Under the pieces are notes generated by a model. The model was not told the origin of the DNA, made no database searches, and saw only the letters and a list, made by a program, of their open reading frames with translations. This document shows, one piece after another, positions 6,813 to 17,086 of a DNA stretch of 44,360 nt (the stretch's first letter is position 1; each line of letters begins with the position of its first letter). The stretch is from Caulobacterales bacterium (lineage in GTDB: Bacteria; Pseudomonadota; Alphaproteobacteria; Caulobacterales; Caulobacteraceae), in contig JAFLCT010000008.1 in the NCBI GenBank assembly GCA_017302335.1, positions 1-44,360 on the forward strand, in the 5' to 3' direction. The position numbers and the translations under genes are program-made.

Positions 6813-8060
6813 TCAGGCCGCCTGGGTCAGGCCGACGACGCGGTCGAGCCGGGTCGTGTCCAGATCGACGCCGTCCAGGTTCGCATGGTGCATTTCGGCG
6901 CCCGACAGGTCGGCGCCCGGAAACTTAACCTGGGCCAGGTTGGCGTTGTCCAACCGCGCATAGCGCAGACGACTGCTGGCCAGGGTCGCCGACATCGACC
7001 GTCCGCCGCCCAACGGCAGGGGGCCCAGATCGGCCTGGCGCAGGTCGGCGTTGGACAGGTTCGCCCGGCTCATGCGGACGCCCCGCAGGTCGGCCCCGCG
7101 CAAGTCGGCCCCGCGCAGATCGGCGCCGTCCAGACAGGCGCCCTGCAAGGCGACCCCGCGCAGGTCCATGCCGACCAGGCAGGCGCCCTTGGCCGACAGG
7201 GCCGTCAACCGCAACCCCTTCAGCCGGTCGCCGAGCGGACGCAGGTCCTCGTTGTCGAACACGGCCGGATCCCCCAGAATTCCGCCGCTCTCGGCCCAGG
7301 CGTTGCCGTCCAGAGCGCGTTGGTAAAGGCCCTCGGCCTTGGCGACCGCCGTCGGATCGGGGTCCCGCAGCGCTCCGGCCATGTCGGTCTTGTCCAGTTT
7401 GGCGGAATTGACCGCGACGCGCGTCAGCACGGCGCCGACCAGACGCGCGCCGGCCAGGTTGGCCCCGGCCACCTCTGCGCCGTCCAACATGGCGCCGGTC
7501 AGGTCCGCATCCTTCAGATTGGCCCCGGTCAGCCGCGCGCCGCGCATCGAACAGTCGGTGAAGTCGGCCTTGAAGGCGCTGAGACCGTCCATCCGCGAAC
7601 CGTCCAGGGTGGCGCCGGAAAAGACGGCGCCGTCGGCGACGCCCTTGACCATCTCGTTCTTGACCGCCGACAGCCCCTTGGTGGCGTGCGGAATGGCGAT
7701 GACGCCCTCGCGGAAATCGGCCTGGGTCAGGTCCGCCTGGCTCAGATTGGCGCCGCGCAGCGAGACGCCGCGAATATCGGCCCGTTTCATCCTGGCGCCG
7801 CTCATGTCCGCCCCGCGCAGGTCGCAGCCGAACAGCAGGGCGCGTTCCAGACTGGTGCCCACCAAACTGGCGTTCTCCAGCGACGAACCCGACAGGTCGG
7901 CGTCGTCCAGCATCCGACCCGACAGGTTCAGGCCGGTCAGATCGACGAACTTCAACGACAGTCGGCGCCCCCCCGCGCGCCCCTCGACGAAGCGCTGATG
8001 CGCCACGATGAAGAGGTCCAGGTCGCCCTGGCTGAGACGGCGGCGGACAAAGTCGGTCAT
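6813..8060 (-). CDS. Pentapeptide-repeat protein with two conserved interruptions (second gene of pair)
   Basis: A 415-residue protein built of A(D/N)LXX pentapeptides, which form a right-handed square beta-helix. Three repeat blocks (about residues 39-118, 144-228 and 286-405) are separated by non-repeat segments at 119-143 and 229-285. The N-terminus has its own module, VRRRLSQGDLD followed by AHQRFVEGRAGG. The second interruption includes WAESGGILGDPAVFDNEDLRPLG. The upstream neighbour has the same layout, so the interruptions are probably functional rather than decay. Pentapeptide proteins include DNA-mimic gyrase protectors (Qnr, MfpA) and many of unknown role; nothing here selects one. 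The ATG overlaps the TGA of the upstream gene (ATGA), so the pair is coupled. No signal peptide. Confidence 0.88.
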   Translation of the reverse strand: MTDFVRRRLSQGDLDLFIVAHQRFVEGRAGGRRLSLKFVDLTGLNLSGRMLDDADLSGSSLENASLVGTSLERALLFGCDLRGADMSGARMKRADIRGVSLRGANLSQADLTQADFREGVIAIPHATKGLSAVKNEMVKGVADGAVFSGATLDGSRMDGLSAFKADFTDCSMRGARLTGANLKDADLTGAMLDGAEVAGANLAGARLVGAVLTRVAVNSAKLDKTDMAGALRDPDPTAVAKAEGLYQRALDGNAWAESGGILGDPAVFDNEDLRPLGDRLKGLRLTALSAKGACLVGMDLRGVALQGACLDGADLRGADLRGADLRGVRMSRANLSNADLRQADLGPLPLGGGRSMSATLASSRLRYARLDNANLAQVKFPGADLSGAEMHHANLDGVDLDTTRLDRVVGLTQAA

Positions 8061-9328
8061 GCAGCTCCTTTGAGGGGTTCAAGCCCTCGGGCGCCCGTCA
8101 GGACCGCCCCCTCGAATTCGGCTTGGCGCGTCTGGGCGCCATGAAAAAGGGCGCGGGAAGCGTCGACGCCGTTCAGGACGGCCCGGCGCAGGTCGGCGCC
8201 CGACAGGTCGGCGCCGCGCAGATTGGCCCCGGTCAGGTCGGCGGGCAGCAGGCGTTCCGGCCCGATCAACAGCGGCCCAAGCTGGGCCTCGCGCAGGTCC
8301 GCGCCGGTCAATTTGGCCCGGGCCAGACGCGCGCCGCGCAGATCGGCCCGACGCAGCCGGGCCGAGCGCAGATCCGCGCCCTCCAGGTGCGCGCCCTGAA
8401 GCTGCACCCCCTCCATGTCCAGCCCATAGAAGACGGCGCCGCGCGCCGACAGAGCCGTCAGATTATAACCCGTGATGGAACCCAAGGCTCTTAGGTCCAC
8501 GCCATCAAACGCGGACGGCCTGCCCTCGATCCCGCCGGTTTCGCACCACAGGGCGTGCGCCTTCAGCATATCGGCGGCGGGCAGGCGTGCGACGGGCGCC
8601 CCCGTGGGCCGGTCGTCGGTCAGGGCGCCGGTCATGTCGGCCCCGTCGGTGCGCCACATGGCGGCCTTCACCCCCACCAGCACGGCGTCGCGCAGATCCG
8701 CGCCCGACAGGTCCGCGCCCGACAGATCGGCTCCGGCCAGATCGGCGCCGCGGAAGCTGGCGGCCTTCAGATTGGCCCGGACCAGTTTGCAGTCCTTCAG
8801 GACCGCGTCCGAGAAGTCCGCCGACTGGGCCACGATGCCCGACAGGCGCGACCGTTGCAGATTGGCCCCGGCCAGACAGGCGCCGCGCGCCTGGGTGTCT
8901 TGACGGCTCTGGGCCTCGACGATGCGGAAACCGGCCTTGGCGTCGGCGGCGGCGATAGCGCCCTCGCGCAGATCAGCCTCGAACAGATCGGCCCCGGTCA
9001 GGTCGGCGGCGCGCAGACAGGCGCCGCGCAGATCGGCGCGACGCAGACTGACGTCGCGCAACACCGCGTCTTGCAGGTCGGTCCCGAACAGATTGGCGTT
9101 GTCCAGCCGCGCGCCGGTCAGGTCGCAGCCGATCATGCAGGCGGCCGCGAAGTCAGCGTCGGCCAGGTTGCGGCCCTTCAGGCTGAGACCCGACAGATCC
9201 AGCCAGGCGAAGACGGCGCGCGCGCCGCCAGGGCGCGCTTGCCACAGGCGTTCGTGCCGGATGCAGACGGCATCCAGTTCTTCCTGGCTGAGCCGTCGCC
9301 TGACGACGGCCTGTGAGCGACCCGACAT
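8057..9328 (-). CDS. Pentapeptide-repeat protein with two conserved interruptions (first gene of pair)
   Basis: A 423-residue paralogue of the gene at 6813-8060 with the same order: an N-terminal module (VRRRLSQEELDAVCIRHERL, then ARPGGARAVF), and three pentapeptide blocks interrupted twice. The first interruption carries AAADAKAGFRIVEAQSRQD. The second carries LWCETGGIEGRPSAFDGVDLRALG and leads into LTALSARGAVFYGLDMEGV. The repeats read ADL/ANL with Arg, Ser or Gly at the variable positions, giving a strongly regular DNA pattern of its own. It is first in the two-gene unit and ends in an ATGA overlap. It lacks transmembrane segments and a signal peptide, so it is probably cytoplasmic. Function unknown; the paired, co-translated arrangement suggests a hetero-oligomer. 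Confidence 0.88.
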   Translation of the reverse strand: MSGRSQAVVRRRLSQEELDAVCIRHERLWQARPGGARAVFAWLDLSGLSLKGRNLADADFAAACMIGCDLTGARLDNANLFGTDLQDAVLRDVSLRRADLRGACLRAADLTGADLFEADLREGAIAAADAKAGFRIVEAQSRQDTQARGACLAGANLQRSRLSGIVAQSADFSDAVLKDCKLVRANLKAASFRGADLAGADLSGADLSGADLRDAVLVGVKAAMWRTDGADMTGALTDDRPTGAPVARLPAADMLKAHALWCETGGIEGRPSAFDGVDLRALGSITGYNLTALSARGAVFYGLDMEGVQLQGAHLEGADLRSARLRRADLRGARLARAKLTGADLREAQLGPLLIGPERLLPADLTGANLRGADLSGADLRRAVLNGVDASRALFHGAQTRQAEFEGAVLTGARGLEPLKGAA

Positions 9329-9390
9329 GACGCCAGCATACGTCCGTCGCGCTTAAGGAAGGTTTGCGAAAACGCCGTTCCGAAGGCTCT

Positions 9391-10014
9391 CTATTCGGTC
9401 AGCAGACCCTGCGCCCTCAAGGCCTCGGCCAGTTCGCCCGGCGCGGTCCACAGGCGGGTGTAGCCCGCCTCGCCCAGGCGTTTCAGCTCGGTGGTCAGAT
9501 CGGCCTTGGGCGAGGCGGCGAAGCGGCCGTCGAACCCTGCGCCGTCGTCGGCGACGCGGACCATGGGTCGTCCCGTCTCCAACCGGTGCAGATAGCCTTC
9601 GTAGAGCACCGCCGCCCGGCCGGACAGCAGGCCCGTCTCGACCTCCAGCCCGGCCTGGCGCAACCGTTCCACGCCCCGTCCCGAGGCGAAGGGCGAAGGG
9701 TCGACGCAGGCCACCACCACCCGTTTGATCCCCGCCTCGGCCAGGAAGTGCGAGCACGACTTGCGTCCCGACGACCGCGCGCCGCACGGCTCCAGCGTCA
9801 CATAGGCGGTCGCCCCGTGGGCGCGGTGACCGGCGGCGGGCACGGCCTGTTCCTCGGCGTGGGGTCGTCCCCCCGGCGCGGTCGCGGCCTCGGCCACCAC
9901 CTGACCGTCGTTGACGATGACGCAGCCGACAGCCGGATTCGGCCAGGTCTTGCCCATTTCGCCCAGGGCCAGATCGATGGCCCGGTTCATGAAGGCGGCG
10001 TCGTCGGCGCTCAT
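9391..10014 (-). CDS. RibD-type deaminase domain protein lacking a full reductase domain
   Basis: A 207-residue cytidine-deaminase-fold protein. The zinc site is present: HAEEQAV (His and Glu) and PCGARSSGRKSC (two Cys), with the entry motif TWPNPAVGCVIV typical of RibD, the diaminohydroxyphosphoribosylaminopyrimidine deaminase of riboflavin synthesis. Bifunctional RibD is about 360 residues with a C-terminal reductase. Here only about 60 residues follow the deaminase (TGRPMVRVADDGAGFDGRFA), which look like a shortened stub of the reductase start. The usual PCxHxGRTPPC is altered to lack the His. It may be a dedicated deaminase, a diverged paralogue, or partly degenerate. It overlaps the gpmA stop by ATGA and is translated after gpmA. 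Confidence 0.75.
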   Translation of the reverse strand: MSADDAAFMNRAIDLALGEMGKTWPNPAVGCVIVNDGQVVAEAATAPGGRPHAEEQAVPAAGHRAHGATAYVTLEPCGARSSGRKSCSHFLAEAGIKRVVVACVDPSPFASGRGVERLRQAGLEVETGLLSGRAAVLYEGYLHRLETGRPMVRVADDGAGFDGRFAASPKADLTTELKRLGEAGYTRLWTAPGELAEALRAQGLLTE

Positions 10015-10724
10015 CCGATCACCGGCAGCGGCTGGGCGCGCTGGGCGTCCAGATAGCGGGCGGCCGTCGGCCGCAGCGTCGCGTCCAGGTCGATCTCCAA
10101 CGGATTGCCGGTCGGGATCTCGACCTCGACGATCCGGTCGTCCGGCACGCCGAACAGCAGTTTGACGATGGCCCGCAGCGAATTGCCGTGGGCGGCGATC
10201 AGCACGTCCTCATCGGCGCGGAGACAGGCCGCGATCTCGGCGTCCCAGAACGGCCGCACCCGATCCAGCGTCGTCTTGAGGCTTTCGGTGTCGGGAATGG
10301 GCTTGCCCGCGTAGCGCGGATCCGCGGCGAAATCGAACGGGCCGCCCGGCGCCAGCGGCGGCGGCGGAATATCATAGCTGCGGCGCCAAATCCTGACCTG
10401 ATCCGCGCCGTGCAGAGCCGCGGTCTCGGCCTTGTCTAGTCCGGTCAGGCCGCCGTAATGCCGCTCGTTCAGCCGCCAATCCTCGATCACCGGCACGCCC
10501 GTCAGCCCCGCCTCCTGAAGCGCCAGGGCGCCGGTGCGTTTGGCGCGCGTCAGCACAGAGGTGAACATGACAGCGGGCCTGAACGCGGCCCGGGCGATCA
10601 GATCGCCGGCCCGCCGCGCCTGGGCCTCGCCCTCGGCCGTCAGATCGACGTCGACCCAGCCGGTGAAACGGTTTTCCAGGTTCCACTGGCTCTGGCCGTG
10701 GCGCAGCAGGATCAGGCGGGGCAT
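10011..10724 (-). CDS. gpmA: 2,3-bisphosphoglycerate-dependent phosphoglycerate mutase
   Basis: A 237-residue enzyme of the histidine phosphatase superfamily that interconverts 3- and 2-phosphoglycerate in glycolysis and gluconeogenesis. LLRHGQSQWN holds the catalytic His, which forms the phosphohistidine; RFTGWVDVDLT and NERHYGGLTG are cofactor-binding motifs, and AAHGNSLRAI holds the second active-site His. Length and motifs match GpmA rather than the cofactor-independent enzyme. The start is ATG 10724 because the protein begins PRLILLRHG; the longer frame to 10778 adds an unrelated basic segment. It is followed directly by the RibD-like gene in an ATGA overlap, an unusual pairing of glycolytic and flavin-type genes. 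Confidence 0.93.
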   Translation of the reverse strand: MPRLILLRHGQSQWNLENRFTGWVDVDLTAEGEAQARRAGDLIARAAFRPAVMFTSVLTRAKRTGALALQEAGLTGVPVIEDWRLNERHYGGLTGLDKAETAALHGADQVRIWRRSYDIPPPPLAPGGPFDFAADPRYAGKPIPDTESLKTTLDRVRPFWDAEIAACLRADEDVLIAAHGNSLRAIVKLLFGVPDDRIVEVEIPTGNPLEIDLDATLRPTAARYLDAQRAQPLPVIG

Positions 10725-10864
10725 TCGGGACTCCGGCGGTTTCCGTTCGGGGGTAGGCCGGGCGCCGGAACCGGTCAAGCCGCGTCGCCTGGCGTTATCG
10801 TGCGTTGTCGGCGGATGTTCGCCCCGGCTATAGCCGGGCCAAGACGCTGTTCAGAAAGCCCCCC

Positions 10865-12364
10865 ATGCCCAAGCCTCGCGCCGATCTGGTCCCCAATACC
10901 GCCGCCTATGAGACCACGCCGCTGGTCAAGGCCACGGGGTTCCGGGAGTACGACGCCCGCTGGGTGCTGGACAAGGAGATCAACCTTCTGGGCGTTCAGG
11001 CCCTGGGCCTGGGCCTGGCGACCTATGTCCATGAAATCGGCCAACGGCCTCGCATCGTCGTCGGCCACGACTTCCGGTCCTATTCGCTGGCGGTGAAACA
11101 GGCCCTGACCCTGGGGCTGCTGGAAGGGGGCATGGAGGTGCTGGACATCGGTCTGGCCCTGTCGCCGACGGCCTATTTCGCCCAGTTCGCCCTGGACGCC
11201 CCCTGTGTGGCCATGGTCACGGCCAGCCACAACGAGAACGGCTGGACCGGCGTCAAGATGGGCGCCAATCCGCCCCTGACCTTTGGTCCCGACGAGATCG
11301 GGCGGTTGAAGACGATCGTGCTGGAGGACCAGGGCGCAGCCCGGCCCGGCGGCCGTCTGGAACGGATCGAGGACTTCCGCGAGCGCTATCTGGACGAGGT
11401 CGCGGCCAAGGTGAAGCTGTCGCGCCCGATCAAGGTGGTGGCCGCCTGCGGCAACGGCACGGCCGGCGCCTTCGCCCCCGAGGCCCTGCGCCGCATGGGC
11501 GCCGAGGTGATCGAGATGGATGTCGAACTCGACTACACCTTCCCCAAATACAATCCGAACCCGGAAGACCACGCCATGCTGGTGCAGATGGCGGCGCGGG
11601 TGAAGGAGACGGGCGCCGACCTGGCCCTGGGCTTCGACGGCGACGGCGATCGCTGTGGGGTGGTCGACGACACGGGCGAGGAGATCTTCGCCGACAAGAT
11701 CGGCCTGATGCTGGGCCGCGACCTGTCGGCCCTGCACCCGAACGCCGTCTTCGTCGTCGATGTGAAGTCGACGGGTCTGTACAAGACGGACGAGGTCCTG
11801 GCCGCCAACGGCGCGACCACCGTCTATTGGAAGACCGGCCACAGCTATATCAAGCGCAAGACCGCCGAACTGGGCGCCCTGGCCGGGTTCGAGAAGTCAG
11901 GCCATTTCTTCTTCAACGCCCCGATCGGCCGCGGCTATGACGACGGCATCGTGGCGGCGGGCGCGGTTCTGGCCATGCTGGACCGCAACCCAGGCAAAAA
12001 GCTCAGCGAGCTGAAGGCCGCCCTGCCCGACGCTTGGACCAGCCTGACCATGTCGCCCCACTGCGACGACGAGCTGAAATACGAGGTGCTGGAGCGGATC
12101 GTGGCCGAATACCAGGCCCTGGCCGACGCGGGCGGCGAAATCCTGGGCCGAAAGATCGTCGAAGCGATCACCGTCAACGGCGTGCGCGTGCACCTGGAGG
12201 ACGGATCATGGGTCCTGGTGCGCGCCTCTTCCAACAAGCCTGAACTGGTCGTGGTCGTGGAATCGATGCGATCCGAAGCCGATATGCGCGCCTTGTTCCG
12301 CGACGAGGTGAAGCCGCGCCTGGCGAAATACGCCGAGATCGGCGCCTACAACCAGGAAATCTGA
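10865..12364 (+). CDS. manB: Phosphomannomutase/phosphoglucomutase
   Basis: A 499-residue member of the alpha-D-phosphohexomutase family that moves phosphate between C6 and C1 of mannose or glucose, supplying GDP-mannose and UDP-glucose precursors. The phosphoserine loop is TASHNENGWTGVKMG, the metal loop is FDGDGDRCG, and the sugar-specificity loop is GFEKSGHFFF. The C-terminal domain contains RASSNKPELVVVVES, which binds phosphate. The ATG at 10865 is used because it directly precedes PKPRADLVPNTAAYETTP; the frame opening at 10805 adds only a short basic tail. Dual PMM/PGM specificity is inferred from the family. The TGA at 12362-12364 is the sole stop separating it from the FAD-protein frame. 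Confidence 0.92.
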   Translation: MPKPRADLVPNTAAYETTPLVKATGFREYDARWVLDKEINLLGVQALGLGLATYVHEIGQRPRIVVGHDFRSYSLAVKQALTLGLLEGGMEVLDIGLALSPTAYFAQFALDAPCVAMVTASHNENGWTGVKMGANPPLTFGPDEIGRLKTIVLEDQGAARPGGRLERIEDFRERYLDEVAAKVKLSRPIKVVAACGNGTAGAFAPEALRRMGAEVIEMDVELDYTFPKYNPNPEDHAMLVQMAARVKETGADLALGFDGDGDRCGVVDDTGEEIFADKIGLMLGRDLSALHPNAVFVVDVKSTGLYKTDEVLAANGATTVYWKTGHSYIKRKTAELGALAGFEKSGHFFFNAPIGRGYDDGIVAAGAVLAMLDRNPGKKLSELKAALPDAWTSLTMSPHCDDELKYEVLERIVAEYQALADAGGEILGRKIVEAITVNGVRVHLEDGSWVLVRASSNKPELVVVVESMRSEADMRALFRDEVKPRLAKYAEIGAYNQEI

Positions 12365-12367
12365 CCT

Positions 12368-13657
12368 CTGGGCGATCCCGTCATCATCGTCGGCGGCGGC
12401 TTTTCGGGCGCCATGCTGGCCGCGCGTCTGGCCGAGCATGGGCGAGCTTCGACGCTGATCGACCGCACCGGCGACTTTGGTCCCGGCGTGGCCTATGCGA
12501 CGCCGTTCGCGGGCCATCTGCTGAACGTCCGCGCGGGCCGGATGAGCGCGGTCGAGGGGCGGCCCGGCGATTTCGTCGACTGGTTGAGGGCGAACGCGCC
12601 CGACCAGGCCGATCCGATGGGGTTCGCCCCGCGCGCCCTTTACGGCCGCTATGTCCGCGACCGGCTGGCGGGCGTCGAGACCGCCCACCCGGGCCGGGTC
12701 CGGCGCGTGACGGGACACGTCGCGGCGATCACCGCCGACGGCGTGCGCCTGGCGAACGGAGAGACGATCACGGGCGCCGCCGTGGTCTTGGCCACCGGCA
12801 ATCCGCCGCCGCGCACGGCCGGGGGCGACGACCGGGTGCTGGCCGATCCCTGGGCGCCCGAAGCTCTGGACCGGATCGGCGACGAGGACGACATCCTGAT
12901 CATCGGCAGCGGCCTGACCATGGTCGATGTGATCCAGGCGCTGGATGCGCGCGGCTGGCGCGGGCGGGCCACGGCCTTGTCCTTGCGCGGCCTTCTGCCC
13001 CGCACCCATGGGGCGCCGCCCGATGTCCACGCCGATCTGCCCGAGACGGCGACCGTCGGTCCCCTGTCACGGCGGTTGAAGACGGCCCGCGCCCTGTCCC
13101 GCAACACGGGCTGGCGCGCGGTGATGGAGGGTTATCGGCCGATCACCGCCCGGCTCTGGGCCGAAATGACGACCGTGGAGCGTGCGCGTCTGATGCGCCA
13201 TCTCCGCCCGTGGTGGGACGTGCACCGCCACCGCATCGCGCCCGAGATGGGCCGGATGCTGGACCGGCTGTCGGCCGAGGACCGGCTGACGCTGAAGGCC
13301 GGGCGGTTGGAGAGCGTCGAGGCGGGCGACGGCAAGAGCCTGGCGCGCTGGCGACCCTGGCGTCAGGTGGCGGCCGAACCGCTGACGGCGGACTGGATCA
13401 TCGACTGCACCGGGCCGGGCCACGATGCGGCGGCCCACCCCCTGACCGGCCCGTTGATCGCCCAGGGCCGCGCCCGCCTGGACCCGCTGGGCCTGGGTCT
13501 GGATCTAGACGACAACGGCCGCGTTCTGGATGCGCAGGGCCGCGCCGACGCCCGCCTATGGACGCTCGGCCCGCCCGCCCGGGCCGCCTATTGGGAAACC
13601 ATCGCCGTGCCGGACATCAGGAAGCGGATCGAGGCGATGGCGGCTGACCTGGCCTGA
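12368..13657 (+). CDS. FAD/NAD(P)-binding protein with probable CTG start
   Basis: A protein of about 429 residues of the NAD_binding_9 type (pfam13454 pattern: VAYATPFAGHLLNVRAGRMSA, then LYGRYVRDRLAG). Its nucleotide-binding motif PVIIVGGGFSGAML begins six codons before the first ATG at 12413, so that ATG would delete half of the FAD site. Between the preceding stop (12362-12364) and the motif there is no ATG, GTG or TTG. The only candidate is CTG 12368, with AGGA at 12354-12357 ten bases upstream. The second dinucleotide site is DILIIGSGLTMVD. It probably acts in the cytoplasm as an oxidoreductase of unknown substrate. It shares reading frame with manB, separated by one TGA codon. Confidence 0.8.
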   Translation: MGDPVIIVGGGFSGAMLAARLAEHGRASTLIDRTGDFGPGVAYATPFAGHLLNVRAGRMSAVEGRPGDFVDWLRANAPDQADPMGFAPRALYGRYVRDRLAGVETAHPGRVRRVTGHVAAITADGVRLANGETITGAAVVLATGNPPPRTAGGDDRVLADPWAPEALDRIGDEDDILIIGSGLTMVDVIQALDARGWRGRATALSLRGLLPRTHGAPPDVHADLPETATVGPLSRRLKTARALSRNTGWRAVMEGYRPITARLWAEMTTVERARLMRHLRPWWDVHRHRIAPEMGRMLDRLSAEDRLTLKAGRLESVEAGDGKSLARWRPWRQVAAEPLTADWIIDCTGPGHDAAAHPLTGPLIAQGRARLDPLGLGLDLDDNGRVLDAQGRADARLWTLGPPARAAYWETIAVPDIRKRIEAMAADLA

Positions 13658-13687
13658 GGATCGACCGCACTCGCCCGGCCGACAAAT

Positions 13688-15037
13688 TCATCCCGCCGCC
13701 TTCACGGCCCCGACGATGTCGCCGACCACACGCTTGACCAGGGCGGCGTCGTCGCCCTCGGCCATGACGCGGATCAGCTTCTCGGTGCCGGAGGGGCGCA
13801 CCAGAACCCGGCCCGCGCCCTTCAGCGCCGCCTGGCCGTCGGCGATCGCCGCCTTGACCGCCGCATCGTCCAGCGGCTTGCCCGCAGTGTAGCGCACGTT
13901 CTCCAGCAGTTGCGGCACGGTGTCGAACTGACGGGCCAACTCGCTCATCTTGCGGCCGCTCTCGACCATCACCGCCAGCACCTGCAAGGCCGCCATCAGG
14001 CCGTCGCCGGTGGTGGCGTGGTCGTGCAGGATGATGTGCCCCGACTGTTCGCCGCCCAGGTTGAAGCCGCCCTCGCGCATCCGCTCCATGACATAGCGGT
14101 CGCCGACCTGGGTCCGCTCCAGCGTCAGGCCCTCGGCCAGCATGGCCCGCTCCAGCCCCAGGTTGGACATGACGGTGGCGACCACGCCGCCGCCGGTCAG
14201 CAGGCCCTGGCGCGACCAGTCGCGGGCGATCATGGCCATGATCTGATCGCCGTCGACGACCTGGCCCTTCTCGTCGCAGATGATGACCCGGTCGGCGTCG
14301 CCGTCCAGGGCGATGCCGATATCGGCGCGGAAGGTCTTGACCGCCTCGGTCAGGGCGCTCGGATAGGTCGAGCCGCAATCCAGGTTGATGTTCATGCCGT
14401 TCGGTTCGACCCCGATCGGGAAGACCTCGGCGCCCAGTTCGTACAGCGTCGTCGGCGCGACGCGGTAACCGGCGCCGTTGGCGCAGTCCACGGCCACGCG
14501 CAGCCCCTTCAGGCTCAGCCCCTTGGGGAAGGCGCGCTTGGCGATCTCGATATAGCGCGGGGGAGCGTCGTCGATGCGCTTGACCCGGCCCAGTTGGTCC
14601 GGCGCGGCCAGGCCCTCGCCCAGGCCTTCATCCATCATGGCCTCGATCTTCAGCTCGATCTCGTCGGACAGCTTGTAGCCGTCGGGACCGAACAGCTTGA
14701 TGCCGTTGTCGGTGTAGCTGTTGTGAGAGGCCGAGATCATCACGCCCAGATCGGCGCGCATCGACCGGGTCATCATGGCCACGCCCGGCGTCGGCAGCGG
14801 CCCGAAGGTCAGCACGTCCATGCCCACCGAGGCGAAGCCCGCCACAAGGGCCGGTTCGATGGTGTAGCCCGACAGGCGCGTATCCTTGCCGATCACGACA
14901 AGGTGACGGCGGTCGTCGTGCGACATGAACAGCTTGCCCGCGGCCAGCCCCACGCGCAGCGCCACTTCGGCGGTCATCGGATGACTGTTGGCCCGGCCGC
15001 GAATGCCGTCCGTTCCGAAATACCGCCTGTCGCCCAT
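13688..15037 (-). CDS. glmM: Phosphoglucosamine mutase
   Basis: A 449-residue enzyme that converts glucosamine-6-phosphate to glucosamine-1-phosphate, the step after GlmS towards UDP-N-acetylglucosamine for peptidoglycan and LPS. The start [14 protein letters not shown] is diagnostic. The phosphoserine loop is [14 protein letters not shown] (GlmM-type, with Tyr/Thr after HNS). The metal loop is ALDGDADRV, the sugar loop GGEQSGHI, and the phosphate-binding loop [12 protein letters not shown]. The length of 449 is standard. It is divergent from glmS with 173 bases between start codons, so the two consecutive pathway enzymes have back-to-back promoters. Its 3' end converges on the FAD-protein gene with only 30 bases between. 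Confidence 0.96.
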   Translation of the reverse strand: MGDRRYFGTDGIRGRANSHPMTAEVALRVGLAAGKLFMSHDDRRHLVVIGKDTRLSGYTIEPALVAGFASVGMDVLTFGPLPTPGVAMMTRSMRADLGVMISASHNSYTDNGIKLFGPDGYKLSDEIELKIEAMMDEGLGEGLAAPDQLGRVKRIDDAPPRYIEIAKRAFPKGLSLKGLRVAVDCANGAGYRVAPTTLYELGAEVFPIGVEPNGMNINLDCGSTYPSALTEAVKTFRADIGIALDGDADRVIICDEKGQVVDGDQIMAMIARDWSRQGLLTGGGVVATVMSNLGLERAMLAEGLTLERTQVGDRYVMERMREGGFNLGGEQSGHIILHDHATTGDGLMAALQVLAVMVESGRKMSELARQFDTVPQLLENVRYTAGKPLDDAAVKAAIADGQAALKGAGRVLVRPSGTEKLIRVMAEGDDAALVKRVVGDIVGAVKAAG

Positions 15038-15117
15038 GCGTCTCTCCCCGCGAAATCATCCGAAACCGCTTTTTAGGTGTCGGCGTCGTAACGCCGTCCT
15101 AGAGCAGACGATCAACG

Positions 15118-15145
15118 CCGTCATCCTCGGGCTTGTTTCGGGATC
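15118..15145. repeat. Single decayed arm of the CCTCGGG repeat
   Basis: CCGTCATCCTCGGGCTTG followed by TTTCGGGATC matches one arm of the element at 19023-19153 with several changes in its second half. It lies in the divergent glmM/glmS control region. Confidence 0.6.
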
Positions 15146-15210
15146 GGACGCGCCGGTCCTCCATGGGGCGAATGGGCGCGAACACGGCGAAGGCTTCGGA
15201 GAGACACACC

Positions 15211-17025
<1,815 letters not shown>

Positions 17026-17086
17026 GGCGCTTCCGACGCGCGCAGGGCGCCGCTATGGTCCGGCTCCGTCCCCAACCGGAGCCAGC

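Noticed and set aside
6885..9316. Regular short-period DNA pattern that could be called a tandem repeat or CRISPR-like array
   Set aside because: The pattern follows the pentapeptide codons of two real genes, with no identical spacers or uniform direct repeats.
15038..15210. Possible glmS ribozyme or riboswitch before glmS
   Set aside because: The region is short and dominated by a decayed repeat arm; no ribozyme core was recognised, and such ribozymes are typical of Gram-positive bacteria.
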